NCBI GenBank assembly: GCA_030619955.1
Contig: JAUXAK010000010.1
Span: forward strand, 1 to 13,705
Direction: 5' to 3'
Length of the DNA: 13,705 bases
Source of the DNA: an archaeon
GTDB lineage: Archaea > Nanobdellota > Nanobdellia > Pacearchaeales > UBA284
Every line of letters begins with the position of its first letter. Positions within the stretch are counted from its first letter, which is position 1. The notes beneath the pieces were generated by a model. It did no database searches. It worked only from the letters and a program-made list of their open reading frames with translations, and was not told the DNA's origin. Below are positions 1-4,432 of the stretch, piece after piece. Made by a program: the position numbers and the translations under genes.

Positions 1-42
1 CAAAGCAATTATAATAGCAAGGAAAATTGTTAATAGTGTCAT
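1..42 (-). CDS. N-terminal fragment of a hydrophobic protein, cut by the left edge
   Basis: Reading leftwards from an ATG at 42-40 gives 14 codons with no stop before the window ends: M-T-L-L-T-I-F-L-A-I-I-I-A-L. The stretch is entirely hydrophobic or small, as in the first transmembrane helix or signal anchor of a membrane or exported protein. It starts 27 bases after the stop codon of the methyltransferase gene on the same strand, so it could be the third gene of a tatD-methyltransferase transcript. No Shine-Dalgarno sequence is visible; the upstream bases are A/T only. The family cannot be named from 14 residues, and a chance open frame cannot be excluded. Confidence 0.45.
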   Translation of the reverse strand, partial: MTLLTIFLAIIIAL

Positions 43-69
43 TTTATTATTTTTATCATCTTACTTTAT

Positions 70-855
70 TTATAATCTTAATTTTTTGATTTTTGATTTT
101 TTTCTTCCAATATAATAATTTACATAACAATTATTAAACAGATTATATTTTCCTTGTTTTATAATTTTAAAATATTTTGGAGGGGTGTCATGACCAAGTA
201 TCGCAATAAATCCTTTTTTATCTAATAATTTTGAAACTTTTTTATAAAGTAAGTTGATTTCCTTTTCATCAAAATAACTTATTGAACCAATTGAAAAAAC
301 ACTTATAATAAGATCAAACTTTTTTTTAATTTTAATTCTTCTTAAATCTCCAAGAATAAATTCACATTTTTTAAGCAAAGTTTTAGCTTTTGCTTTTTTA
401 AGCATTTTTGGTGAATAATCTAACAAAGTTAAATTTGCAAACCCTTTTTTGATAAGATATTCACTTACTAAACCTGTTCCAGAACCAATATCTAGAATTC
501 TTATTTTTTTATTAGGGATATATTTCAATAATTTATTGATGAGAAATTTAATTGCCTTTATATTTTGTCCATGCTTTTTTACATCTTTATCATAAAATTT
601 AGAAAATCTATTATAATATTTTTTCATTTCTTCTTTGGTATAATCAATTGGTAAGAATAAATAAGGTGGCAAATATATTCTATATCTCCAAAGACGATCT
701 TTTAATTTTATTGTAATATAACCAGTCCCTTCAGGAAGATTTTTTATATAAATCCAAGCAGGCCTTACTTTGCTTGTTTTATCATATTCTACTTTAAGTT
801 TTGAAAATTTCTTTTTTTTAGTATAAATTGCTCTAACTTTCAACTTTGATTTCAT
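70..855 (-). CDS. SAM-dependent class I methyltransferase, substrate unknown
   Basis: This 261-residue protein has a class I (Rossmann-fold) methyltransferase domain from about residue 75 onward. Motif I is ILDIGSGTG (about 120-128), the acidic residue closing strand 2 is D147 in LLDYSP, a GDLR element lies near 169-172, and the motif IV-like strand FDLIISVFSIG is near 180-190. This order fits the Methyltransf_11/25-like families. The first 70 residues form a separate basic, strand-rich region (WIYIKNLPEG, YITIKLKDRLWRY) that may bind substrate; I do not recognise it. There is no NPPY-type motif, so a small molecule, lipid or RNA is more plausible than an aminomethyl-glutamine target. The gene starts five bases after the tatD stop, which implies co-transcription and probably translational coupling. 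The C-terminus is lysine-rich (GRKKSKIKK). Confidence 0.85.
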   Translation of the reverse strand: MKSKLKVRAIYTKKKKFSKLKVEYDKTSKVRPAWIYIKNLPEGTGYITIKLKDRLWRYRIYLPPYLFLPIDYTKEEMKKYYNRFSKFYDKDVKKHGQNIKAIKFLINKLLKYIPNKKIRILDIGSGTGLVSEYLIKKGFANLTLLDYSPKMLKKAKAKTLLKKCEFILGDLRRIKIKKKFDLIISVFSIGSISYFDEKEINLLYKKVSKLLDKKGFIAILGHDTPPKYFKIIKQGKYNLFNNCYVNYYIGRKKSKIKKLRL

Positions 856-860
856 TTTTT

Positions 861-1628
861 TTATTTTATTGGCAAATTAAAAAATTTAATTGCATTTAAA
901 TCTGTTTGTTTTTCAATCTGCTCTAAAGACAGTTTTTTTATTTCAGCAATTTTTTCAGCTGCTATATTAACATTTAATGGTGTGCCTATCGTTTGGCCAG
1001 GTTGAGCAAACCAAGGCGAGTCAGTTTCAAGCATAATGTTTTTTAAAGGCATGTCTCTTGCTATTTTTCTAATATTTTTTGATTTTTTTATGCCAGGGCC
1101 AATTGATATAAACCAATTATTATTAATTACTCTATTTAGTAATTTTCTGTCCTGGAAAAGGTGCATTAAAACTTTCTGTTGTATATTTTCTTTTTCTAAA
1201 ATTTTAATTGTATCTTCTGAAGCATTTCTGCTGTGAATTACTAAAGGCTTGTTTAATTCTTTAGCCAGCTTTATTAGTCTTCTGAACAGGATTTTTTGTT
1301 TTTCTCGCCATTCCTGCTCTTGCTCTTTAATCCACCAGTAATCTAAACCAATTTCACCTATTGATAAGATGTTTTGCTTATTTTTTTTAATAGCTTCTAT
1401 TGTTTCTTGAATCTGCTTTTTGTTTATATCTTTTATAAATTCTGGATGTATTCCTATTGTACAAAAAACAAAGCCTTGGTATTTTTTTATTAAATTAAAA
1501 GTTAAATCAAGGTCATCAGGATGTGCACAGCAAGTGATTATTGCTTTAAGCTGTTGCTTGCATTGCTTTATTATTTTATCTCTGTCAGAAAATTCTTTTT
1601 GCTCAAGATGGCAATGGCAGTCTATCAT
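861..1628 (-). CDS. tatD: TatD-family metal-dependent hydrolase (putative DNase)
   Basis: The 255-residue length is typical of the TatD family, which are TIM-barrel metallohydrolases with 3'-5' exonuclease or DNase activity on damaged or degraded DNA. All expected metal ligands are visible: H5 and H7 in IDCHCHL, E92 in IGEIGLDY, H132 in PLVIHSR, H156 in VLMHLF and D203 in LETDSP. The GIHPEF segment at 59-64 is also characteristic. The catalytic set is complete, so an active enzyme is expected. The start at 1628 is supported by a TATA-like element about 25 bases upstream, which would give a leaderless transcript. The methyltransferase gene follows after five bases. The cellular substrate cannot be read from sequence. 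Confidence 0.93.
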   Translation of the reverse strand: MIDCHCHLEQKEFSDRDKIIKQCKQQLKAIITCCAHPDDLDLTFNLIKKYQGFVFCTIGIHPEFIKDINKKQIQETIEAIKKNKQNILSIGEIGLDYWWIKEQEQEWREKQKILFRRLIKLAKELNKPLVIHSRNASEDTIKILEKENIQQKVLMHLFQDRKLLNRVINNNWFISIGPGIKKSKNIRKIARDMPLKNIMLETDSPWFAQPGQTIGTPLNVNIAAEKIAEIKKLSLEQIEKQTDLNAIKFFNLPIK

Positions 1629-1650
1629 TAAATTTTTAAAATTTTCTTGC

Positions 1651-1658
1651 TTAAAAAG
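1651..1658 (-). promoter_or_regulatory. TATA box of the tatD transcript
   Basis: On the minus strand the element reads ACTTTTTAA, centred near 1654. An archaeal start site about 25 bases downstream would fall at 1628, the A of the tatD ATG, so the message is probably leaderless. A second A/T run at 1631-1645 lies too close to the start codon to serve. Confidence 0.5.
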
Positions 1659-1685
1659 TTATCTTAAAAGAAAAAAATAAGATAG

Positions 1686-1694
1686 ATTTAAAAA
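1686..1694 (+). promoter_or_regulatory. TATA box of the tRNA-Arg/tRNA-Cys transcript
   Basis: ATTTAAAAA centred near 1690 lies about 25 bases before 1716, the first base of tRNA-Arg. Transcription would therefore begin at or just before the mature 5' end, leaving a very short leader for RNase P. It is divergent from the tatD TATA box about 35 bases away. Confidence 0.55.
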
Positions 1695-1744
1695 AATAAA
1701 ATTCTTTTTCTTTTTGGGCCCGTAGCTCAATGGATAGAGCACTA

Positions 1745-1762
1745 ACTCTATTTGAGGTGCAA
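1745..1762 (+). other. tRNA intron 1 (18 nt, noncanonical position 29/30)
   Basis: The junctions fit an archaeal splicing motif. The four-base-pair central helix is GCAC (1739-1742) with GTGC (1757-1760). It is flanked by three-base bulges TAA (1743-1745) and AAG (1761-1763), each cut after its second base. The inner helix is CTC (1746-1748) with GAG (1754-1756), closing a five-base loop. No outer helix is evident, so this is the relaxed form with only the inner flanking helix. The position inside the anticodon stem is noncanonical, a class known mainly from Crenarchaeota-type tRNAs, where it goes with broad-specificity splicing endonucleases. Confidence 0.75.
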
Positions 1763-1771
1763 GCCTTCTAA

Positions 1772-1784
1772 CCCATTGGAGAAA
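1772..1784 (+). other. tRNA intron 2 (13 nt, position 37/38 or 38/39)
   Basis: The anticodon region TTCT (1766-1769) pairs with AGAA (1780-1783), a four-base-pair central helix. The 5' bulge is AAC (1770-1772), and the inner helix CC/GG (1773-1774 with 1778-1779) closes an ATT loop. The 3' bulge is imperfect, only A1784 opposite C1765, so this is a relaxed bulge-helix-bulge. The outer stem CTAGC/GCTAG exists only after intron 1 has been removed. Thirteen bases is close to the smallest size known for archaeal tRNA introns. Confidence 0.65.
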
Positions 1785-1820
1785 GCTAGGTGTTGAGGGT
1801 TCGAGTCCCTTCGGGCCCGT

Positions 1821-1893
1821 GCAGGGATGGCACAGCGGCTACTGCGTGTGGTTGCAGACCACATATTCGCGGGTTCGAGTCCCGCTCCCTGCT
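1821..1893 (+). tRNA. tRNA-Cys (anticodon GCA)
   Basis: This is a 73-base intron-less tRNA. The acceptor GCAGGGA (1821-1827) pairs perfectly with TCCCTGC (1886-1892), and the discriminator T1893 is the cysteine identity base. The anticodon stem TGTGG (1847-1851) pairs with CCACA (1859-1863) around the loop TTGCAGA, with anticodon GCA at 1854-1856. The T-arm is GCGGG/CCCGC with TTCGAGT, and the variable loop has five bases. The D-stem has three pairs plus a C-C mismatch at 13-22. CCA is not encoded. Only one base (1820) separates it from tRNA-Arg, so the two are almost certainly co-transcribed. Confidence 0.95.
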
Positions 1894-1901
1894 TGAAAAA
1901 A

Positions 1902-2303
1902 ATGATTAATGCCCCACGCGACGAGATGGCTATTAGAAAGATATATGAGCATTTAATCAAAAACAAATCTTTAACCACAGTATTCAGACCAGGTGATAGA
2001 CTTTTTCCAAATAATCCTGGTTGGAAGCTTGGTGAAAAAATTAAAATTAGAATTATAGATATTCCTGGCTCTAATAAACATGACATTCTTCCAAAATTTC
2101 TCTCTGAAATTTATTTAATTAAGATTAAAAATATCTGTTGTAAGCCCCTCGGAGAATTAACTAAAAAAGATTTTGAAGGTTCTAGTCCAGATGTACAAAA
2201 AATAGAACAGTTAAAATGGCATCTTGGGCTAATTTATAATAAAAAATATAATGATTTTTCACCTAAAACACTAGTTACTAGAATTCATTTTAATTATCTT
2301 TAA
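1902..2303 (+). CDS. Unrecognised 133-residue protein, possibly of the ASCH/PUA-like fold
   Basis: The frame is open from inside tRNA-Cys, but the first start outside the tRNA is ATG 1902, eight bases after its end; ATG 1926 (M9) is an alternative. The protein has the feel of a small beta-barrel RNA-binding domain of the ASCH/PUA-like type: a T-V-F-R-P-G-D-R segment (26-33), then a basic strand GEKIKIRIIDIP (44-55), a strand IYLIKIKNI (70-78) and LGELTKKDFEG (83-93), ending in a conserved-looking VTRIHFNYL. ASCH proteins often have this order of a threonine/arginine loop, a G-D/E-K-I strand and a later L-x-x-L-T-x-x-D-h-x-x-E-G element, which is the only basis for the suggestion. With no promoter of its own visible, its mRNA may come from the tRNA transcript after tRNA 3'-end cleavage. 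I do not assign a function. Confidence 0.72.
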   Translation: MINAPRDEMAIRKIYEHLIKNKSLTTVFRPGDRLFPNNPGWKLGEKIKIRIIDIPGSNKHDILPKFLSEIYLIKIKNICCKPLGELTKKDFEGSSPDVQKIEQLKWHLGLIYNKKYNDFSPKTLVTRIHFNYL

Positions 2304-2420
2304 TCTATAGCTAGAATCAGGATAAGATCTCTTTTATATCTATTTTTCTGAAAATTTTTTCCTGATAAAAAGTGAAAAAAGTAAAAAGTGAGAAAAAGGT
2401 AGGAAAAAGAAAAGCAAAAA
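2304..2420 (+). other. Intergenic region with a 7-bp inverted repeat; otherwise featureless
   Basis: ATCAGGA (2316-2322) and TCCTGAT (2360-2366) are inverted with 37 bases between them, and the T-rich segment between (around 2341-2360) could end the upstream transcript. A-rich sequence with the word AAAGTGA repeated follows (2367-2400). I find no coding frame or convincing RNA gene here. Confidence 0.3.
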
Positions 2421-2430
2421 CTTTAAAAAT
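2421..2430 (+). promoter_or_regulatory. TATA box of the small membrane protein gene
   Basis: CTTTAAAAAT is preceded by the purine-rich AAGCAAAAA, as for an archaeal BRE/TATA pair. A start about 25 bases downstream (near 2450) would leave a leader of about 35 bases, enough to carry the Shine-Dalgarno site at 2471-2478. Confidence 0.55.
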
Positions 2431-2470
2431 ACAATAAGATTAGTTTTATTAATTGTAATAATAAATAAAA

Positions 2471-2478
2471 AGGAGGTG
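2471..2478 (+). promoter_or_regulatory. Strong Shine-Dalgarno site
   Basis: AGGAGGTG ends six bases before ATG 2485, an almost full complement to the 3' end of archaeal 16S rRNA. It fixes the start of the membrane protein gene. No other gene in the window has a site of comparable strength. Confidence 0.85.
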
Positions 2479-2484
2479 TAAGAA

Positions 2485-2826
2485 ATGCCTAAGAAAAAAA
2501 ATATGTTAGGAGCATGGGCGTTCCTTATTGGAATAATACTTGCAGTGATATTCGGATTTCTTGCTTACCAGACATGGTTAGGATGGCTTTTGGTTGTCTT
2601 AGGAATTGTAATTGGTTTACTTAATATAGCAGATGTGGAAGTGCAGCCATTTCTTATTGCTGGCGTAGTTTTAGTAATTGTAAGTTATTTTGGTGCAGGA
2701 GTCTTTGCATTTGAAAGACTTGGAGTAGAATTTCTAGGAAATATTTTGAGTAATGTTCTAATGTTATTTGTTCCAGCAACAGTTATTGTAGCTTTAAAGT
2801 CTGTTTTTAGTATGGCAAGACGTTAA
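2485..2826 (+). CDS. Small four-helix membrane protein of unknown function
   Basis: The protein has 113 residues with a basic cytoplasmic-type N-terminus (MPKKKN) and four predicted hydrophobic helices: about 9-27, 31-47, 55-74 and 84-106, ending in the basic tail SMARR. By the positive-inside rule both ends should face the cytoplasm. There is no cysteine, histidine or catalytic motif; W and G residues (QTWLGWL) mark the short first hairpin. Small membrane proteins of this kind are common in DPANN genomes, and I do not recognise a named family. The start is secure because of the Shine-Dalgarno site. The gene has its own promoter and a T-rich terminator, so it is monocistronic, and its strong ribosome site suggests abundant product. 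Confidence 0.85.
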   Translation: MPKKKNMLGAWAFLIGIILAVIFGFLAYQTWLGWLLVVLGIVIGLLNIADVEVQPFLIAGVVLVIVSYFGAGVFAFERLGVEFLGNILSNVLMLFVPATVIVALKSVFSMARR

Positions 2827-2831
2827 TTTTG

Positions 2832-2880
2832 TTTTTTATTTTTTTATTTTTTTATTTTTTTCTGTTTTTTTATTTGTTTT
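2832..2880 (+). terminator. T-rich terminator after the membrane protein gene
   Basis: Starting five bases after the stop codon there is an almost pure T tract containing three units of ATTTTTTT with exact 8-base period (A at 2838, 2846 and 2854), then further T runs. Archaeal RNA polymerase terminates on U tracts without a hairpin, so this is a strong candidate. Confidence 0.7.
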
Positions 2881-3048
2881 ATGTATTTCTGGCAGTTCTG
2901 AAATTGTCCATTTAGAGGTTTATTTATATATTTGTTCATTGAAATTTTTATTATGTTGCAAAATTTAGGATAATAACCTAGAATTCTTTTTTAATGTCTA
3001 AAGGCAGATACATCATCTTATCCTTTTGTTCTTGTTTCTATTAGTTTT

Positions 3049-3861
3049 TTATCTTGCTTTCCATACCGGATTTAAGAAAGTTGTTAATGCTTTAGAAAAA
3101 ATTGGTGAGCTCATATAAACTGCCATATCTTTTTCTTCAGCACTATCAGGAGTAACAAAAACAAGAAGTTTTTCATTATCAATAACGCAGAATCTTGCAT
3201 TTATCTTGATTTTTTTTATTGGTATGCCAAGCTCTTTGCTTAAATGTATTAAATTTAATTTTTCCTTGCTGTTTGAGCCAGGGTTTGGATTTGGGGTACT
3301 TATAGCTATTCTGATATTCACTCCATTTGTTTTTAACTTGCTAAATAGAGGTCTTAAAAAATATGCTTTTCTTTTTAATGCTTCACCTGTTGAAACAATC
3401 ACAATTTCTTTTTGCGCATTGCTTATCATTTCTTTCATATAAGAATGAATATTTGACCTTCCATTTATAGCTGAACTCATTTCTTGCGGGTTTATAGGTT
3501 TAACTCCTTTGGTGTGAAGCACCTCAAGTTGTGTATACTCAGGACTTTCCCTTATTGTACTAAGAATTTTTACTCTTTCTTCTGCTTCTTTTAATAAATT
3601 ATTTTTTAAATGTTCAAGAACAACAGCTGGTTTAACTGCAATATACTTTACTGGTTTGCCAAGTTTTGCAATTGTGAATCCTCTTTTTTCAAGTGCCTCA
3701 AGCACATCATAAACTCTGCTTCTAGGAACACTGCTTAATTCTGCGATTTCCCCTACTGTAGCAATAGACTTAGATAATAAAGCAAGCCATACTTTGCTCT
3801 CATAAACATTCAAACCAAAATGAAATTTTACTTTTTTTATCAACTCATTCTTAGATATCAT
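3049..3861 (-). CDS. TrmB-family transcriptional regulator
   Basis: The protein has 270 residues with the TrmB architecture. A winged helix-turn-helix covers about residues 15-75, with helix 2 in VGEIAELSS and the recognition helix in SRVYDVLEALEKRGF, followed by a wing containing KLGKPVKYIAV. A helical linker (about 80-105) probably mediates dimerisation. The C-terminal TrmB/phospholipase-D-like domain runs from about 135 to 265 (SYMKEMISNAQKEIVIVS, then ARFCVIDNEKLLVFV). TrmB proteins regulate sugar transport and central metabolism in Euryarchaeota by binding sugars in the C-terminal domain. No transporter or sugar gene is adjacent, so the target is unknown. It is transcribed divergently from the polymerase operon across 323 bases, so autoregulation or control of rpoH is possible but unproven. 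The start MISKNELI gives the usual N-terminal helix. Confidence 0.88.
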   Translation of the reverse strand: MISKNELIKKVKFHFGLNVYESKVWLALLSKSIATVGEIAELSSVPRSRVYDVLEALEKRGFTIAKLGKPVKYIAVKPAVVLEHLKNNLLKEAEERVKILSTIRESPEYTQLEVLHTKGVKPINPQEMSSAINGRSNIHSYMKEMISNAQKEIVIVSTGEALKRKAYFLRPLFSKLKTNGVNIRIAISTPNPNPGSNSKEKLNLIHLSKELGIPIKKIKINARFCVIDNEKLLVFVTPDSAEEKDMAVYMSSPIFSKALTTFLNPVWKAR

Positions 3862-3880
3862 TTTATTTTTGTTTTGTTTT

Positions 3881-3920
3881 CTTGTTTTTTCTTGTTTTTT
3901 CTTGTTTATTCTTGTTTATT
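3881..3920 (-). repeat. Four tandem 10-bp repeats in the trmB leader
   Basis: Four direct units lie head to tail: CTTGTTTTTT twice (3881-3900) and CTTGTTTATT twice (3901-3920). On the trmB sense strand they read AATAAACAAG, AATAAACAAG, AAAAAACAAG, AAAAAACAAG. The array ends 19 bases before the start codon and lies inside the predicted 5' leader. The 10-base period places each CAAG core on the same helical face. Confidence 0.85.
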
Positions 3921-3970
3921 TTTAATTTTTATTTTGCTTTAATTATTACTATTTTCAAAGGATGACATAC

Positions 3971-3979
3971 TTTATAAAT
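3971..3979 (-). promoter_or_regulatory. TATA box of the trmB gene
   Basis: On the minus strand this reads ATTTATAAAG, a good archaeal TATA element. A start about 25 bases downstream would fall near 3948 and give a leader of about 85 bases that includes the tandem repeats. Confidence 0.5.
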
Positions 3980-4101
3980 CTTTTGGTATTTTAGCTATTA
4001 ATAAGTGATTACACATTAAAATTAATTAAGAATTAAAATGTCTTTTTTAAATTAAATTTCAAAAAAGAGTGAAAGAAAAGTTTTTAAAATTAAACCAAAA
4101 A

Positions 4102-4111
4102 ATTTAAAAAT
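4102..4111 (+). promoter_or_regulatory. Likely TATA box of the RNA polymerase operon
   Basis: ATTTAAAAAT is preceded by the purine-rich CCAAAAA (BRE-like). The predicted start near 4132 gives a leader of about 50 bases before rpoH. A similar A/T run at 4080-4090 could be an alternative. Confidence 0.45.
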
Positions 4112-4184
4112 GAGTTTAGAATAGATATCTTGATTGCATATTGATATTAATTATTAATAATTACCAAATTGAATAGTTATAGGT

Positions 4185-4415
4185 ATGCTTAAAATTGTAA
4201 AGATGCACATTCTACAACCAAAACATACAAAATTAGGTCCAGGAGAAACTAAAGCTCTGTTAGATAAATTAAATATTACAAAATTACAATTACCAAAAAT
4301 AAGGAAAAAAGACCTTGCATTGCCTTCTGATATAAAAATTGGTGACATAATCAAAATTGAAAGAAAAGCTTCATTTGGAGGAAAAACTATTTATTACAGG
4401 GTTGTTATTCCTTGA
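4185..4415 (+). CDS. rpoH: RNA polymerase subunit H (Rpb5 C-terminal homologue)
   Basis: This 76-residue subunit corresponds to the C-terminal domain of eukaryotic Rpb5 and sits at the lower jaw of the polymerase, contacting RpoA. Family signatures are present in order: HILQPKHTKL (8-17), the LLDKLNI helix, QLPKIRKKDLAL, the GDIIKIERK strand and the ending YYRVVIP. The length is normal for archaeal RpoH. The start at 4185 adds six residues before H8, and no in-frame ATG lies close upstream; ATG 4203 (M7) would remove little. It is the first gene of the polymerase operon, with 17 bases before rpoB2. Confidence 0.95.
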   Translation: MLKIVKMHILQPKHTKLGPGETKALLDKLNITKLQLPKIRKKDLALPSDIKIGDIIKIERKASFGGKTIYYRVVIP

Positions 4416-4432
4416 TTTTTATTTTTTAAAGT

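Larger units (their letters stand above)
1716..1819 (+). tRNA. tRNA-Arg (anticodon TCT) interrupted by two short introns
   Basis: The acceptor stem GGGCCCG (1716-1722) pairs perfectly with CGGGCCC (1812-1818), and the discriminator is G1819. The D-arm is GCTC/GAGC with loop AATGGATA, giving A20, a known arginine identity base. The T-arm is GAGGG/CCCTT around TTCGAGT. Read without splicing, the anticodon arm does not fold: 53 bases lie where 22 are expected. Removing 1745-1762 and 1772-1784 leaves exons 1716-1744, 1763-1771 and 1785-1819, a 73-base tRNA with a perfect CTAGC/GCTAG anticodon stem and the standard loop CTTCTAA. The anticodon is TCT at 1767-1769, decoding AGA and AGG. CCA is not encoded. 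The 38/39 boundary of the second intron can shift by one base to the canonical 37/38 site with the same product. Confidence 0.85.
3862..4184. other. Divergent intergenic region between trmB and rpoH (323 bases)
   Basis: No credible coding frame is present. It holds the trmB leader with the 10-bp repeats (3881-3920), a TATA box for trmB (3971-3979, minus strand), A/T-rich sequence with ATTAA/TTAAT words (3995-4060), a possible second TATA-like run (4080-4090) and the likely rpoH TATA box (4102-4111). The rpoH leader (about 4130-4184) is almost entirely A/T. Confidence 0.6.

Noticed and set aside
1742..1789. Single-intron model for tRNA-Arg at 37/38 (31 bases, anticodon TAT)
   Set aside because: It leaves an A-C mismatch in the anticodon stem and C instead of T at position 33, and conflicts with A20/G73 arginine identity; the two-intron model repairs all of these.
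1827..1901. Upstream extension of the 133-residue gene to an ATG inside tRNA-Cys
   Set aside because: These codons lie inside the tRNA body, and the translated stretch bears no resemblance to the rest; ATG 1902 just after the tRNA is the sensible start.
2960..3048. Possible box C/D small RNA on the minus strand (ATGATGT word)
   Set aside because: The C-box match is imperfect and no CTGA D box lies at suitable distance.
3881..3920. CRISPR-like array
   Set aside because: Units are 10 bases and contiguous with no unique spacers; it is a simple tandem repeat.
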